Under the pieces are notes generated by a model that had not been told where the DNA came from, did no database searches, and was given only the letters and a program-made list of their open reading frames with translations. A program made the position numbers and the translations under genes. Shown one piece after another: positions 36,300 to 44,798 of a DNA stretch of 47,701 nucleotides; position 1 is the first letter of the stretch, and every line of letters starts with the position of its first letter. Origin of the DNA: Akkermansiaceae bacterium UBA6138 (GTDB lineage Bacteria > Verrucomicrobiota > Verrucomicrobiia > Verrucomicrobiales > DEV007); assembly GCA_002422425.1 (NCBI GenBank), contig DIVG01000075.1, positions 1 to 47,701 of the forward strand, given 5' to 3'.

Positions 36300-36317
36300 T
36301 TAGCTCTCGTTTGTCAA
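36290..36317 (-). promoter_or_regulatory. Sigma-70-like promoter of brnTA
   Basis: TTGACA (36317-36312) is a consensus -35, a 16-bp spacer follows, then TATTTT (36295-36290) as -10. Transcription would begin within a few bases of the CTG/ATT, so the toxin mRNA may be leaderless or nearly so. Confidence 0.6.
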
Positions 36318-36328
36318 GCCTCCGCTGT

Positions 36329-36383
36329 CCTGTTGCCTCCTACCGCCTTAACCCTGTTGCCCCGGCGACCTAACCCTGTTAGG
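36329..36383. repeat. Iterated CCTGTT repeats between brnTA and the ndpA-like gene
   Basis: Three CCTGTT units begin at 36329, 36353 and 36375 (spacings 24 and 22 bp). The first two extend to CCTGTTGCC and each unit ends in CCT(T)AAC. The third forms a CCTAAC-CCT-GTTAGG palindrome (36369-36383). The array ends 37 bp before the ndpA-like ATG. Confidence 0.5.
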
Positions 36384-36420
36384 CTCACGGCCCTTCACTG
36401 ACCTGAATTCCACGCAGCCC

Positions 36421-37482
36421 ATGGCCTTAGTTCTCAATTTCCGAAATGCCCGTCTTTCCGCAATGTCTCTCGCAAAAGTGGGCAATCCGGTGCGCCACGA
36501 ACCGCTCCAGACCTCGCAGTCGCTGTGCCGTTTCAAGGATGAGGAGGCGGATCTTCTCACGCATTGTTTCCTGAAATCCTTCCGCGCGCTCGAGCTGCAT
36601 CAGCTCCAGCATCACACCTCGGTGGAGAGCAACGAGCTCTTCGGCTACGCGGCGACGATCTTTGACGACAACTCGACCCTGCTCGAGCAGGGCGCGATGA
36701 TCGCGCGTCATCTCCATGCGAAATCGAATCATCCCAACATCAAATCGGGCGATCTCTGTGTCGCCCTGATCGGTCACATCGGCGTCTCGGGCGAGGCGGT
36801 CCAGGCGATCAGCATCGTGAAGTCGGAGAGCAAGGTCCCCTTTCTCCAGATCTCGGAGCGCGACGGCGACCTCGTCCTGACGACGGAACAGGGCATCTAC
36901 CCGGACAAGATCGACAAGGGCTGTCTCATCATCAATCACGGTCGGGCGGACGGCTTTTCGGTCTATCTCTTCGACAAGAGCGGCGGCAACACCCAGTTCT
37001 GGGTGCGCGACTTCATCGGGGCCAAGCCGGTCACCAATGATGACTTCCTCACCCGCCGTTATTCGGAGCTCTGTGTCGCCTTCGCCGAGCGCGGTCTCCC
37101 CGAAGACACGCGGCAGGAGGAGCGCATGGAAGTGGCGAGCCGGACGATGAATTATCTCAAAGAGACCGACGAGTTCGACCTCGGCGAGTTCCAGACGACC
37201 GCCCTTGCGAAGCCCGAGCGCATCGCCCAGTTCGAGGCATTCAAGATCGACTACGAGGAGGAGAACGGCCAGCCCCTCCAGGAGAAATTCTCGGTCTCGA
37301 AGAAGGAGGCGGAAAAGGCGGGCAATCGCCTCAAGAGCCGTCTCAAGCTCGACGTCGGCGTGGAGTTGAAGTTCTCATCGGGCTTCATCCACCAGGCCGC
37401 GAACTTCATGGAGCGCGGTCATGATGACGAGCGCCGCATGGAGTTCGTGAAGATCTGGTTCTATAAGGAAGAGCCTCTTTGA
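36421..37482 (+). CDS. 37-kDa nucleoid-associated protein (NdpA/YejK family)
   Basis: 353 residues, the family's length. Recognisable segments: FLKSFRALELHQLQHHT near 50-66, GDLCVALIGHIGVSG near 115-129, KGCLIINHGRADGFSVYLFD near 167-186 (given here as KGCLIINHGR), and a charged C-terminal domain with KLDVGVELKFSSGFIHQAANF shortened to LKFSSGFIH near 325. Members bind DNA and are abundant in the nucleoid, but their function is unclear. Some homologs are also linked to phage or plasmid genes. It has no upstream partner; the CCTGTT repeats lie in front of it. It converges on potD with 7 bp between. Confidence 0.82.
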   Translation: MALVLNFRNARLSAMSLAKVGNPVRHEPLQTSQSLCRFKDEEADLLTHCFLKSFRALELHQLQHHTSVESNELFGYAATIFDDNSTLLEQGAMIARHLHAKSNHPNIKSGDLCVALIGHIGVSGEAVQAISIVKSESKVPFLQISERDGDLVLTTEQGIYPDKIDKGCLIINHGRADGFSVYLFDKSGGNTQFWVRDFIGAKPVTNDDFLTRRYSELCVAFAERGLPEDTRQEERMEVASRTMNYLKETDEFDLGEFQTTALAKPERIAQFEAFKIDYEEENGQPLQEKFSVSKKEAEKAGNRLKSRLKLDVGVELKFSSGFIHQAANFMERGHDDERRMEFVKIWFYKEEPL

Positions 37483-37489
37483 TGTCACC

Positions 37490-38518
37490 TCACCGGGTCG
37501 CGCGAATCTCGTCCCAGGCCTTGTTGTAGAGGGCGTTCGCCGGCCCGAGGTCGTCGATCATCTCGCATTTCGCCATGGTCGCGTCGTCGAGGAAAAGGGC
37601 GTCGATCTCCTTGAACTCGGGACTGACGAGATCGTAGGCGGTTTTGTTAGGCGCGAGGTAGTAGATGTACTCCATGTTCACGGCGGCGTTGGCCGGTTCG
37701 GTCATGAAGTTGATGAAGGCGTAGGCGAGCTCGGGATTGGGAGCGTTCGCGGAGATGACGAGATCGTCGCAGGCGATCGAGGTGCCCTCCTGCGGGACGA
37801 GGAAGTCGATGGCCTCGTTGTCCTCCTGCGCCTGGAAGGCATCGCCGGCGTAGGCGTGGCTGAGGAAGAACTCGGACGAGGCGAGACCGCCGTCATACTG
37901 ATCGCTCTCGAATTTGGCGATGTTGCGCTTCCATCCGATCACGACTTCCTTCGCGGCGGTGATCTGGGCTTCGTCGGTCGTGTTGAGGCTGTGGCCGAGG
38001 AACTTCAGCGCAGCCCCGATGGTCTCGCGCGAGTCGTTCAGCAGGGTCATGCGGCCCTTGAGATCCTCGCGATTGAACATGGCCCAGGTGGGCTCGACGT
38101 TTTCGACACGGTCGCCGACCCAGGCGATTCCGGACGGGGCGAGCATGTAGGGGACGCTCCACTTCATCGTTTTGTCGAAAGCGAGACCGGTGAGGTATTG
38201 GTCGTCGACATGGCTGAGGTTGGGAATCTTGGAATGGTCGAGTTCGACGATCATTTTCTCCTGCGCGAGGATTTTGACCATGTAGCTGCTCGGGACGAGA
38301 ACGTCGTAACCGGTCGCCCCGGCCTTGAGTTTCGCGAGCATGGCCTCGTTGGAATCGAAAATGTCAATGATGAGGCGGCACCCGTGTTTTTCCTCAAAGG
38401 CGGTGATGAGGTCGGGATTGAGGTAATCGTCCCAGGTGTAGACATGGAGTTCGGGCTTTTTCTCACCGCAGGAGGTGAGGAGGAGGACACTGAGAAGGAT
38501 GGGGGAGAGATACTTCAT
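37490..38518 (-). CDS. potD: Spermidine/putrescine-binding lipoprotein PotD
   Basis: 342 residues. The lipobox LLTSC puts the lipidated cysteine at residue 17. VYTWDDYLNPDLITAFEEKHG is shortened here to VYTWDDYLNP (near 26-35), a hallmark of PotD/PotF; DVLVPSSYMV near 75-84 and the polyamine-contacting acid residues follow. It binds polyamines in the periplasm and delivers them to PotBC. It is the last gene of the minus-strand potABCD set, 20 bp after potC. No terminator is evident in the 7-bp gap to the converging ndpA-like gene. Confidence 0.9.
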   Translation of the reverse strand: MKYLSPILLSVLLLTSCGEKKPELHVYTWDDYLNPDLITAFEEKHGCRLIIDIFDSNEAMLAKLKAGATGYDVLVPSSYMVKILAQEKMIVELDHSKIPNLSHVDDQYLTGLAFDKTMKWSVPYMLAPSGIAWVGDRVENVEPTWAMFNREDLKGRMTLLNDSRETIGAALKFLGHSLNTTDEAQITAAKEVVIGWKRNIAKFESDQYDGGLASSEFFLSHAYAGDAFQAQEDNEAIDFLVPQEGTSIACDDLVISANAPNPELAYAFINFMTEPANAAVNMEYIYYLAPNKTAYDLVSPEFKEIDALFLDDATMAKCEMIDDLGPANALYNKAWDEIRATR

Positions 38519-38538
38519 TGGCTTGTAGTTCAGTTAGT

Positions 38539-39330
38539 TCAGTGGGATCTGACGGTTTGGTCCCGGGTCAGATTTTGGCTCCACCAGACAATCAGAAAGG
38601 TTACGACGAGGAAGATGGTGGAAATGGCGTTGATGAGCGGCAGTTCGCGACTGTGTTTCACCATACTGTAGATCTTCAGCGGCAGGGTAGTCGATCCGGG
38701 CCCCGTGACAAAGAACGTGATGACATAATCGTCAACCGAGAGGGTGAAGGAGAGCAATCCCCCCGCGACAATGCCGGGCGCGAGGAGCGGCAGGATGACG
38801 CGGCGAATCACCACCCAGCGCGTCGCCCCGAGGTCGCGGGCGGCGGCGATGACGGACTCGTCGAATCCCTGGAGCCGGCCGAGCACGACCACGGTCACGA
38901 AGCTCGCGCAGAAAGTGATGTGCGCGATGAGGATGGTGACGGTCCCTAGAGTCACCCCGAGAGCGACAAAAAAGAGCAGCAGACTGATTCCCATGAGAAG
39001 ATCGGGGATGATGACAGGCAGGTAGATCATCCCGTAGTTAAGTCGCTGCAACTTCGTCCGATACCAGTGCAACGCGCAGGCGGAGAGCGTCCCGAGGATC
39101 ATGGAGACAGCACTCGAGGAGACCGCAATGAGGAGAGTGCGCTGCGTTGCCTCCCAGAGATCGCGATTTTGCGGATTAAAAAGGGCCGCATACCATTTCA
39201 GGGTGAAGCCGGTCCAGGTTGAGCTGAAGCGGGCCTCGTTGAAAGAATTCACGACGAGGAAGAGGATCGGCACGTAAAGAAACACGATCACGAGAGCGAA
39301 GACGATGGCGGGGAGGCGGCTCGACTTCAT
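38539..39330 (-). CDS. potC: Spermidine/putrescine ABC permease PotC
   Basis: 263 residues with six membrane helices. The EAA coupling loop is AARDLGATRWVVIRRVILPLL, trimmed to AARDLGATRW (near 165-175). The start NSFNEARFSSTWTGFTLKWY is typical of PotC, in which a periplasmic loop follows the first helix. It forms the membrane channel with PotB and takes energy from PotA. The ATG at 39330 overlaps the potB stop by 4 bp. It transports spermidine or putrescine inward. Confidence 0.9.
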   Translation of the reverse strand: MKSSRLPAIVFALVIVFLYVPILFLVVNSFNEARFSSTWTGFTLKWYAALFNPQNRDLWEATQRTLLIAVSSSAVSMILGTLSACALHWYRTKLQRLNYGMIYLPVIIPDLLMGISLLLFFVALGVTLGTVTILIAHITFCASFVTVVVLGRLQGFDESVIAAARDLGATRWVVIRRVILPLLAPGIVAGGLLSFTLSVDDYVITFFVTGPGSTTLPLKIYSMVKHSRELPLINAISTIFLVVTFLIVWWSQNLTRDQTVRSH

Positions 39331-40175
39331 GCGGGATGGGTCCTTTCCCGGCGGTTGAGGTAATACACCACGATCATGGGGATGAGGGTGATGAGGAGGA
39401 GCGCGACCGAGAGTGTCGCGGCCTGGGGCAGGTTGCGATCTCCGAGAGTGCGCTGAGCGATTTTGTTCCCTATCATCTCGTCGCCGGGGCCGCCGACGAG
39501 GTCGGGGATGACGTAGGAACCGAGGGCGGGAATGAGGACGAGGGCCATCGCGGTGAGGAGCCCCCGGCTGATCCCGGGGATGAAAACCCGCGTCACCGCC
39601 GTAAACCCGCTCGCCCCGAGATCACGGGCCGCCTCGAGCAGGCTGTAGTCGAATCGCTCCGCTGCGGCGTAGAGCGGCAGGATCGCGAAGGGCAGGTAGG
39701 TGTAGACCATGACCATGAGGACCGCTCCCTCATTATAGAGGAGAAGCGTGTCATTCCCGATGATGCCGAGGGAAATGAGACTTTGCCGCAGCATGCCCTC
39801 GGGATGGAGGAGGATGCGCCACGCCGCGACGCGGATGACGAAGTTCGTCCAGAAGGGGACGATCACGATCATGACGAGGATCGTGCGCCATTTCCCCTGC
39901 ATCCTCCCGAGAACAAAAGCGATCGGCAGGGCGAGGGCGAGACAGATCACCGTGGTGACGAGGCTGAGCCGGACGGTGCGCCAGAGGATGACGGGGTAGT
40001 TCGGATTCCCGAGCGCTCTCCACGCGTCGAGAGTCCAGCCCTCCCCCACCCCGCCATAGATCGAGGCGGGGCGGAACGAGATCACGACCATGGCGATGGA
40101 GGGAACGACAAAAAAGAGAATCAGCCACAGCAGCGTCGGCGCAGTGAGAATCGCTTCGTTTTTTCGTCGAATCAT
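39327..40175 (-). CDS. potB: Spermidine/putrescine ABC permease PotB
   Basis: 282 residues with six helices. A first helix at about 11-35 (TLLWLILFFVVPSIAMVVIS) and an EAA loop AARDLGASGFTAVTRVFIP, cut here to AARDLGASGF (near 185-195), identify the PotB/PotH half of the permease. YLPFAILPLYAA near 163 fits. It is translationally coupled to potC by a 4-bp overlap. The 54-bp gap after potA is GC-rich with no promoter visible, so the four genes probably share one mRNA. Confidence 0.9.
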   Translation of the reverse strand: MIRRKNEAILTAPTLLWLILFFVVPSIAMVVISFRPASIYGGVGEGWTLDAWRALGNPNYPVILWRTVRLSLVTTVICLALALPIAFVLGRMQGKWRTILVMIVIVPFWTNFVIRVAAWRILLHPEGMLRQSLISLGIIGNDTLLLYNEGAVLMVMVYTYLPFAILPLYAAAERFDYSLLEAARDLGASGFTAVTRVFIPGISRGLLTAMALVLIPALGSYVIPDLVGGPGDEMIGNKIAQRTLGDRNLPQAATLSVALLLITLIPMIVVYYLNRRERTHPA

Positions 40176-40229
40176 TGTAGCGGAGGATCGCGGTCGCGGA
40201 GACGTTCGGCACGGCGGAGAAAAGACGGG

Positions 40230-41381
40230 TCATTCCTTCCCGCCGGGAAAGGATAGCAATTGCCGGTCCTCTTCGGAGAAATTTTCGAGCCTGTAGCCGT
40301 CGTTGGCATGCCAGCAGAGCCAGACCTGGTCACCCCGCTGGAGGGGTTTTTCATCATCGAGGAAAAATCGCCCGTGCTGAGACTCGACCATAAAAAGCCG
40401 AGCCCCCGAACGAACCCGGAACCGGGTCAGGGAACCGAGGTAGATCATGTCCTCGATTACCCCGCGGGCGGCATTATGATTTTCCGTAAGGGTCCCGGGC
40501 CGGGCGCGGGAGAGAGCGATCGTCTCGGGACGCAGGCTCAGGGTGAGGCGATCGCCCTGAAGGATCGGGCGGTCCTTGTAGACGCGGAGAATCCCCAAAT
40601 CGTCGAGAACGGCGTTGTGATACTCGTGGTCGAGCTCCTCGCCCGCGACGCCGCTGAGGAAATTGGTGTCTCCGATAAAAGCGGCGACAAAGCTGTTCAC
40701 CGGCGTTTCATAGATCGCGGCGGGGGCACCGATCTGCTCGATTTTTCCCGCCCGCATCACCGCGATGCGGTCGCTAATGCCCATGGCTTCGCCCTGGTCG
40801 TGAGTGACGTAAAGGAAGGTGATCCCGACTTCTTCGTGCAAATCCTCAAGCTCGACGAGGAGGCGCTGGCGCAGTTTCAGGTCGAGTGCGGCGAGCGGCT
40901 CGTCGAGAAGAAGGACCTCGGGTTTATTGATGAGCGCGCGCCCGATCGCGACCCGCTGCTTTTGACCTCCGCTGATTTGCGAGGGTTTTTTGTCGGCATG
41001 TGAGGCTAGGTCGACGAGATCGAGCATTCGCTCCACTTCCGTATCGATCTCAGCGCGGGAGAGTTTTTTGGCCAGTTCGGGGCCGAAGGCAATATTTTGC
41101 CTCAAAGTAAGATGGGGGAAAAGAGCGTAGTTCTGAAAGACCGTGTTGACCGGTCGCTTTTCGGGGGGGATTTGATTGATATCCCTGCCGTTGAGAAGGA
41201 TGCGCCCCTCATCGGGTTTCATGAATCCGGCAACGAGGCGGAGCAAGGTCGTTTTACCGCAACCGCTCGGTCCGAGCAGGGAGAAGATCTCCCCTTTTTC
41301 AACGGAGAAAGAAATTTCGGACACCACCGCTAAATCGCCGAAGCGCTTCGTCACATTTTCGAAGACGAGGAAATCGCTCAT
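40230..41381 (-). CDS. potA: Spermidine/putrescine ABC ATPase PotA
   Basis: 383 residues. Walker A GPSGCGKT (37-44), Q-loop in FQNYALFPHLT, signature SGGQKQRVAIG near 137-147, Walker B LLLDEPLAALD near 158-168, and switch His in YVTHDQGEAMG. A C-terminal TOBE regulatory domain spans about 290-365. The -FPHLTLRQN- form is typical of PotA and close importers. It powers uptake of polyamines through PotBC and is the first gene of the minus-strand potABCD set. No promoter is clear in the 54 bp before it. Confidence 0.93.
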   Translation of the reverse strand: MSDFLVFENVTKRFGDLAVVSEISFSVEKGEIFSLLGPSGCGKTTLLRLVAGFMKPDEGRILLNGRDINQIPPEKRPVNTVFQNYALFPHLTLRQNIAFGPELAKKLSRAEIDTEVERMLDLVDLASHADKKPSQISGGQKQRVAIGRALINKPEVLLLDEPLAALDLKLRQRLLVELEDLHEEVGITFLYVTHDQGEAMGISDRIAVMRAGKIEQIGAPAAIYETPVNSFVAAFIGDTNFLSGVAGEELDHEYHNAVLDDLGILRVYKDRPILQGDRLTLSLRPETIALSRARPGTLTENHNAARGVIEDMIYLGSLTRFRVRSGARLFMVESQHGRFFLDDEKPLQRGDQVWLCWHANDGYRLENFSEEDRQLLSFPGGKE

Positions 41382-41435
41382 TCGGGAACTCTACCGAAGC
41401 TAAAAGGGATTCCGAGCCCGGCAAGGGAAATCGGC

Positions 41436-41879
41436 TCAGGGGAGACGGCGAAAATAAACCCACTGCCCGGCATCTCCGGGCAGCTTCATGCGCACGCCGG
41501 TCTGAACCCTGTTCCAGGTGACAATCTCACCGCCCCCATACTGAACCACCACAGTAGACGCGTCAGGGCGCTCAATGACCCTGTAAGTCACGGACTCACC
41601 GACGCCATGGCGAACACGACGATACTCGGTCGGAGTGAACTCGATCTCGACTCCCTCGAATTGTGTCAGAAGGAGGCGTGAAATCCCTTTTTGCAGGCCG
41701 CCCACGAGATCTTTCAAAAAACCGTCCCCGGGTGAACTGCCCGATTCGGCGGGAGCGCTGATCTTCGACAAAGTCAGCTCGCGGTCAAGCGTCCACTTGC
41801 CCTTCAACCATCCCCCGCCGCAACCGGTGAAAAAAAAGGCTGCCACAAGGACAAAACCGAATCGAATGAGAACTTTCAC
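41436..41879 (-). CDS. Putative lipoprotein of unknown function
   Basis: 147 residues. A lipobox (FFFTGC, Cys at about 20) marks it as a lipoprotein. The mature part starts GGGWLKGKWTLDRELT, a pattern (short W-x-GKW-x-D) seen in small lipocalin-like or 'lipoprotein with a TIGR-like beta barrel' proteins of Gram-negatives, but I do not recognise a named family. The sequence is beta-rich and ends in GQWVYFRRLP. It follows the start of potA in the opposite sense of transcription order (same strand, upstream) and has its own TTGACA promoter, so it is probably transcribed alone, perhaps into potA. Confidence 0.65.
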   Translation of the reverse strand: MKVLIRFGFVLVAAFFFTGCGGGWLKGKWTLDRELTLSKISAPAESGSSPGDGFLKDLVGGLQKGISRLLLTQFEGVEIEFTPTEYRRVRHGVGESVTYRVIERPDASTVVVQYGGGEIVTWNRVQTGVRMKLPGDAGQWVYFRRLP

Positions 41880-41886
41880 AGAGACC

Positions 41887-41916
41887 AGCCTAGAGGCTCG
41901 CGCCCTTTTCTGTCAA
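41887..41916 (-). promoter_or_regulatory. Possible promoter of the small lipoprotein gene
   Basis: TTGACA (41916-41911), an 18-bp spacer and TAGGCT (41892-41887) as a weak -10, just before the ATG at 41879. The -35 is perfect; the -10 matches at 3 of 6. Confidence 0.4.
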
Positions 41917-42064
41917 CGCGGGAGAATGGCGGTAATTAGTTTTAGAAAACCGAGATATCCGTTGATCATAAACAGTAATAGGTTCATATTTAGAGTTAAT
42001 TCTCCTTTTTCTGGTATTTTCTGTGATTTCCAGAATGAGCCGCTTTTTTGCATTTACCCGGAAT

Positions 42065-44692
42065 ATGGCCGCCAGAAAGACCAGCGCAACGACACGAAGA
42101 CCCGTCCCCGCGGCACAGTCGGCCCTCAAAGAGAGCAAGCCCCCGAAGGAGCGGCGGCGCATTATTGATGAGCCTTATGCTTTCCACGAAGTCATCGCGA
42201 TCGTGCTCGCGGGACTCTCTTTGATGTTCATTCTCGCGCTTGTCTCCTACTCTCCCGCCGACCTTCCTGCGTGGGTTCCCTTTAGCAGCCATTCAGAACA
42301 TAATGAAATGGTTGTGAATTTCATCGGACCGGTCGGGGCCGTGGTCGCCGGATACTCCTACTTTTTCTTCGGTGCGGCCAGTTTCCTTATCCCCGCAGTG
42401 CTGGCGTGGTGGTCCGTCCAGGTCCTTACAGGGGCCCGCCCTTTCCACGCGCGAAACCTTTTTTCCTTCGCCTTTCTCGTTGGCTCAGCCGCCTGCCTCG
42501 TTGAATTCCAGATCTGGTTTTTCCAGGACTGGTCGGCGCGCTACAATCTTCCCAAAAGCGCAGGCGGTTTCTTCGGTTACGGGTTCGGACACAGGCTTGT
42601 GGAACAGTTTCTCGGCTCGGTAGGGTCGGTCATCGTCATGACCATCATCTACATGATTGCCCTGATCGTGATCACAGGCATACATCCCTTTCAGTTCTTC
42701 AATATGCTGCACCGAGGGAGCGTCAACCTCGTCGCCAGCCTGCGGGAGCGGGGGCCGCTACTCGAAGGGATCAGCCTACCATCTTTCCGCCGCAGCGAAC
42801 CGGAGATGCCTTCGCGAGCCCGCTCCCGCACCGGACGGATCGTCGCCGATCCGCGTCGGGAAACCAAGTCGTCCCGGGCCGCCTCTGCCGATGGCGGCGA
42901 CGCTGCGGCGACCGCCCCGCTCCAGGGAGATCTCTTCAAGGATGCCCCTGCGGTGACCCCGTCTCCCGAACCGCGCATTATCGACTCGTCACAGAGCGCC
43001 CGAAAAAAACTCACCCCCGAGGAAGCGGCCGGCTCGCTCTTTGACCGTGAGAAAAAAGAAGGCACGGTGCTCGCAGGGGTACAGTTCGCCGACTACAAGC
43101 TCCCGAGCCTCAGCCTCCTGCAATACGCCGACGACTCCGAGGCGACCCCGACGAACGAGAGCGAGCTCATCAATCAGCAGGCCACCATCGTCAGCACCCT
43201 CGCCACTTTCGGCGTCGATGTCGAGCCCGGCGACATCACCCGCGGTCCCACCATCACCCGCTACGAGCTCTACCCAACCCCGGGTCTTCGCGTCAATCGC
43301 ATCACCTCGCTCGGGGCCGACATCGCCCGCGCCACCAAGGCTGAGCGCATCAACATCCTCGCCCCCGTGCCGGGCAAAGACACCGTCGGCATCGAAATCG
43401 CGAACAACGAGAAAATCCCCGTCGCCCTGCGCGAGCTCTTTGAAGACGAGGCTTTCCGCGACTCCACGGCCAAGCTGCCCCTTGCGCTCGGGAAGGACGT
43501 TTATGGCCGCACCATCGTCGGCGACCTCGCCCGCATGCCCCACCTCCTCGTCGCCGGTGCCACCGGGAGCGGTAAAAGTGTCTGCATCAACAGTATCATC
43601 GCGAGCCTGCTCTACCGCTTCACCCCTGATGAGCTGCGCTTCATCATGGTCGATCCCAAGGTCGTGGAGATGCAGCTTTACAACAACCTGCCCCACATGG
43701 TCATCCCCGTGGTGACCGATCCGAAAAAGGTGCTCCTCGCCCTGCGCTGGGTCATCAACGAGATGGAGCGACGCTACGCCCTTTTCGCCAAAGTCGGCAC
43801 ACGTAACTTCGACGGGTTCAACACAATGCGGACCCGCGAGATCGCCGAACTCGAAGCCGCCGCCGCCGTTCTCCTCGAGGAGGAAGAGGCCGAGCCCCAG
43901 CTCATCCACCACGTGAAGCTCGGCGACGACCTCGCGATTGAGGGAGGCTTCCCCGAAGAAGAGGAAATCGACATCCCTGTCCCGCGGAAAAATCGTCCAT
44001 CCTCGGGCAGCGAAGACCTCCCCGAGAGTCTCCCCTACATCGTTGTCATCATCGACGAGCTCGCCGACCTCATGCAGACCGCCCCGGCCGACGTCGAGAC
44101 CGGGATCGCCAGGATCGCACAAAAGGCCCGTGCCGCCGGCATCCACCTCATCGTCGCGACGCAGACGCCGCGCGCCGACGTCGTCACCGGCATCATCAAG
44201 GCGAACATCCCGTCACGCATCGCCTTCCAGGTTTCATCGAAGACCGACAGTCGCATCATTCTCGACGCGAACGGGGCTGAAAACCTCGTCGGTAAAGGCG
44301 ACATGCTCTACCTGCCGCCCGGCAGTGCCCAGCTCATCCGCGCCCAGGGAGCTCTCATCACCGACGAAGAGGCGCAGGATCTCGTGGATGCCTGCGCCGC
44401 CCAGGGACAGCCCCGTTACGAACCCGATGCCCAGGAGGCGATCGAGTCCGGAGAATTTGGCGAAGGAGATAACGAGATTTCCGACGCCGACGAAGAGATC
44501 CTCGAAAAATGCCTCGAAGTCATCTACACCGAGAAAAAAGCCTCCACCTCGCTGCTGCAGCGAAAACTCCGTCTCGGCTATACGCGGGCCGCGCGGATGA
44601 TTGATATTCTGGAAAGCCGGGGCATTATCGGGGCAGGCGAAGGCGCGAAGCCGAGGGAAATTCTGGTCGATCTTTCCGAGGATTTCGATTAG
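42065..44692 (+). CDS. ftsK: DNA translocase FtsK/SpoIIIE family
   Basis: 875 residues from ATG 42065. Earlier starts at GTG 42023 and ATG 42035 are in frame but lie in AT-rich, unprotein-like sequence; I chose 42065 as it gives a basic N-terminus (MAARKTSATTRR). Four membrane helices (about 40-215) anchor it at the septum. A linker follows, then the motor: Walker A GATGSGKS (498-505), Walker B VVIIDELADL (660-669) and a C-terminal gamma DNA-reading domain ending GEGAKPREILVDL. An acidic Glu-rich insertion (about 590-655) sits between the two Walker motifs. It pumps chromosome ends clear of the division septum. The rodZ-like gene follows after 106 bp. Confidence 0.94.
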   Translation: MAARKTSATTRRPVPAAQSALKESKPPKERRRIIDEPYAFHEVIAIVLAGLSLMFILALVSYSPADLPAWVPFSSHSEHNEMVVNFIGPVGAVVAGYSYFFFGAASFLIPAVLAWWSVQVLTGARPFHARNLFSFAFLVGSAACLVEFQIWFFQDWSARYNLPKSAGGFFGYGFGHRLVEQFLGSVGSVIVMTIIYMIALIVITGIHPFQFFNMLHRGSVNLVASLRERGPLLEGISLPSFRRSEPEMPSRARSRTGRIVADPRRETKSSRAASADGGDAAATAPLQGDLFKDAPAVTPSPEPRIIDSSQSARKKLTPEEAAGSLFDREKKEGTVLAGVQFADYKLPSLSLLQYADDSEATPTNESELINQQATIVSTLATFGVDVEPGDITRGPTITRYELYPTPGLRVNRITSLGADIARATKAERINILAPVPGKDTVGIEIANNEKIPVALRELFEDEAFRDSTAKLPLALGKDVYGRTIVGDLARMPHLLVAGATGSGKSVCINSIIASLLYRFTPDELRFIMVDPKVVEMQLYNNLPHMVIPVVTDPKKVLLALRWVINEMERRYALFAKVGTRNFDGFNTMRTREIAELEAAAAVLLEEEEAEPQLIHHVKLGDDLAIEGGFPEEEEIDIPVPRKNRPSSGSEDLPESLPYIVVIIDELADLMQTAPADVETGIARIAQKARAAGIHLIVATQTPRADVVTGIIKANIPSRIAFQVSSKTDSRIILDANGAENLVGKGDMLYLPPGSAQLIRAQGALITDEEAQDLVDACAAQGQPRYEPDAQEAIESGEFGEGDNEISDADEEILEKCLEVIYTEKKASTSLLQRKLRLGYTRAARMIDILESRGIIGAGEGAKPREILVDLSEDFD

Positions 44693-44767
44693 GATTCGCT
44701 TGTTTGCAGGGACTTCCTGAGAATCCGGCGCATTCCCGCGTCTGCCTGCGCGGGTAACCAGCGTATA

Positions 44768-44782
44768 GTAAACTCCGTTTAC
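44768..44782. other. Short inverted repeat between ftsK and the rodZ-like gene
   Basis: GTAAAC, TCC, GTTTAC: a perfect 6-bp inverted repeat 16 bp before the start of the next gene. It could be an operator or small leader hairpin. Confidence 0.3.
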
Positions 44783-44798
44783 GACGGGAACGGGCGAC

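Noticed and set aside
36368..36384. ACCTAAC-CCT-GTTAGGC upstream of the ndpA-like gene as an attC site
   Set aside because: The two cores are only 3 bp apart, far shorter than any attC; better described as a palindrome in the repeat array.
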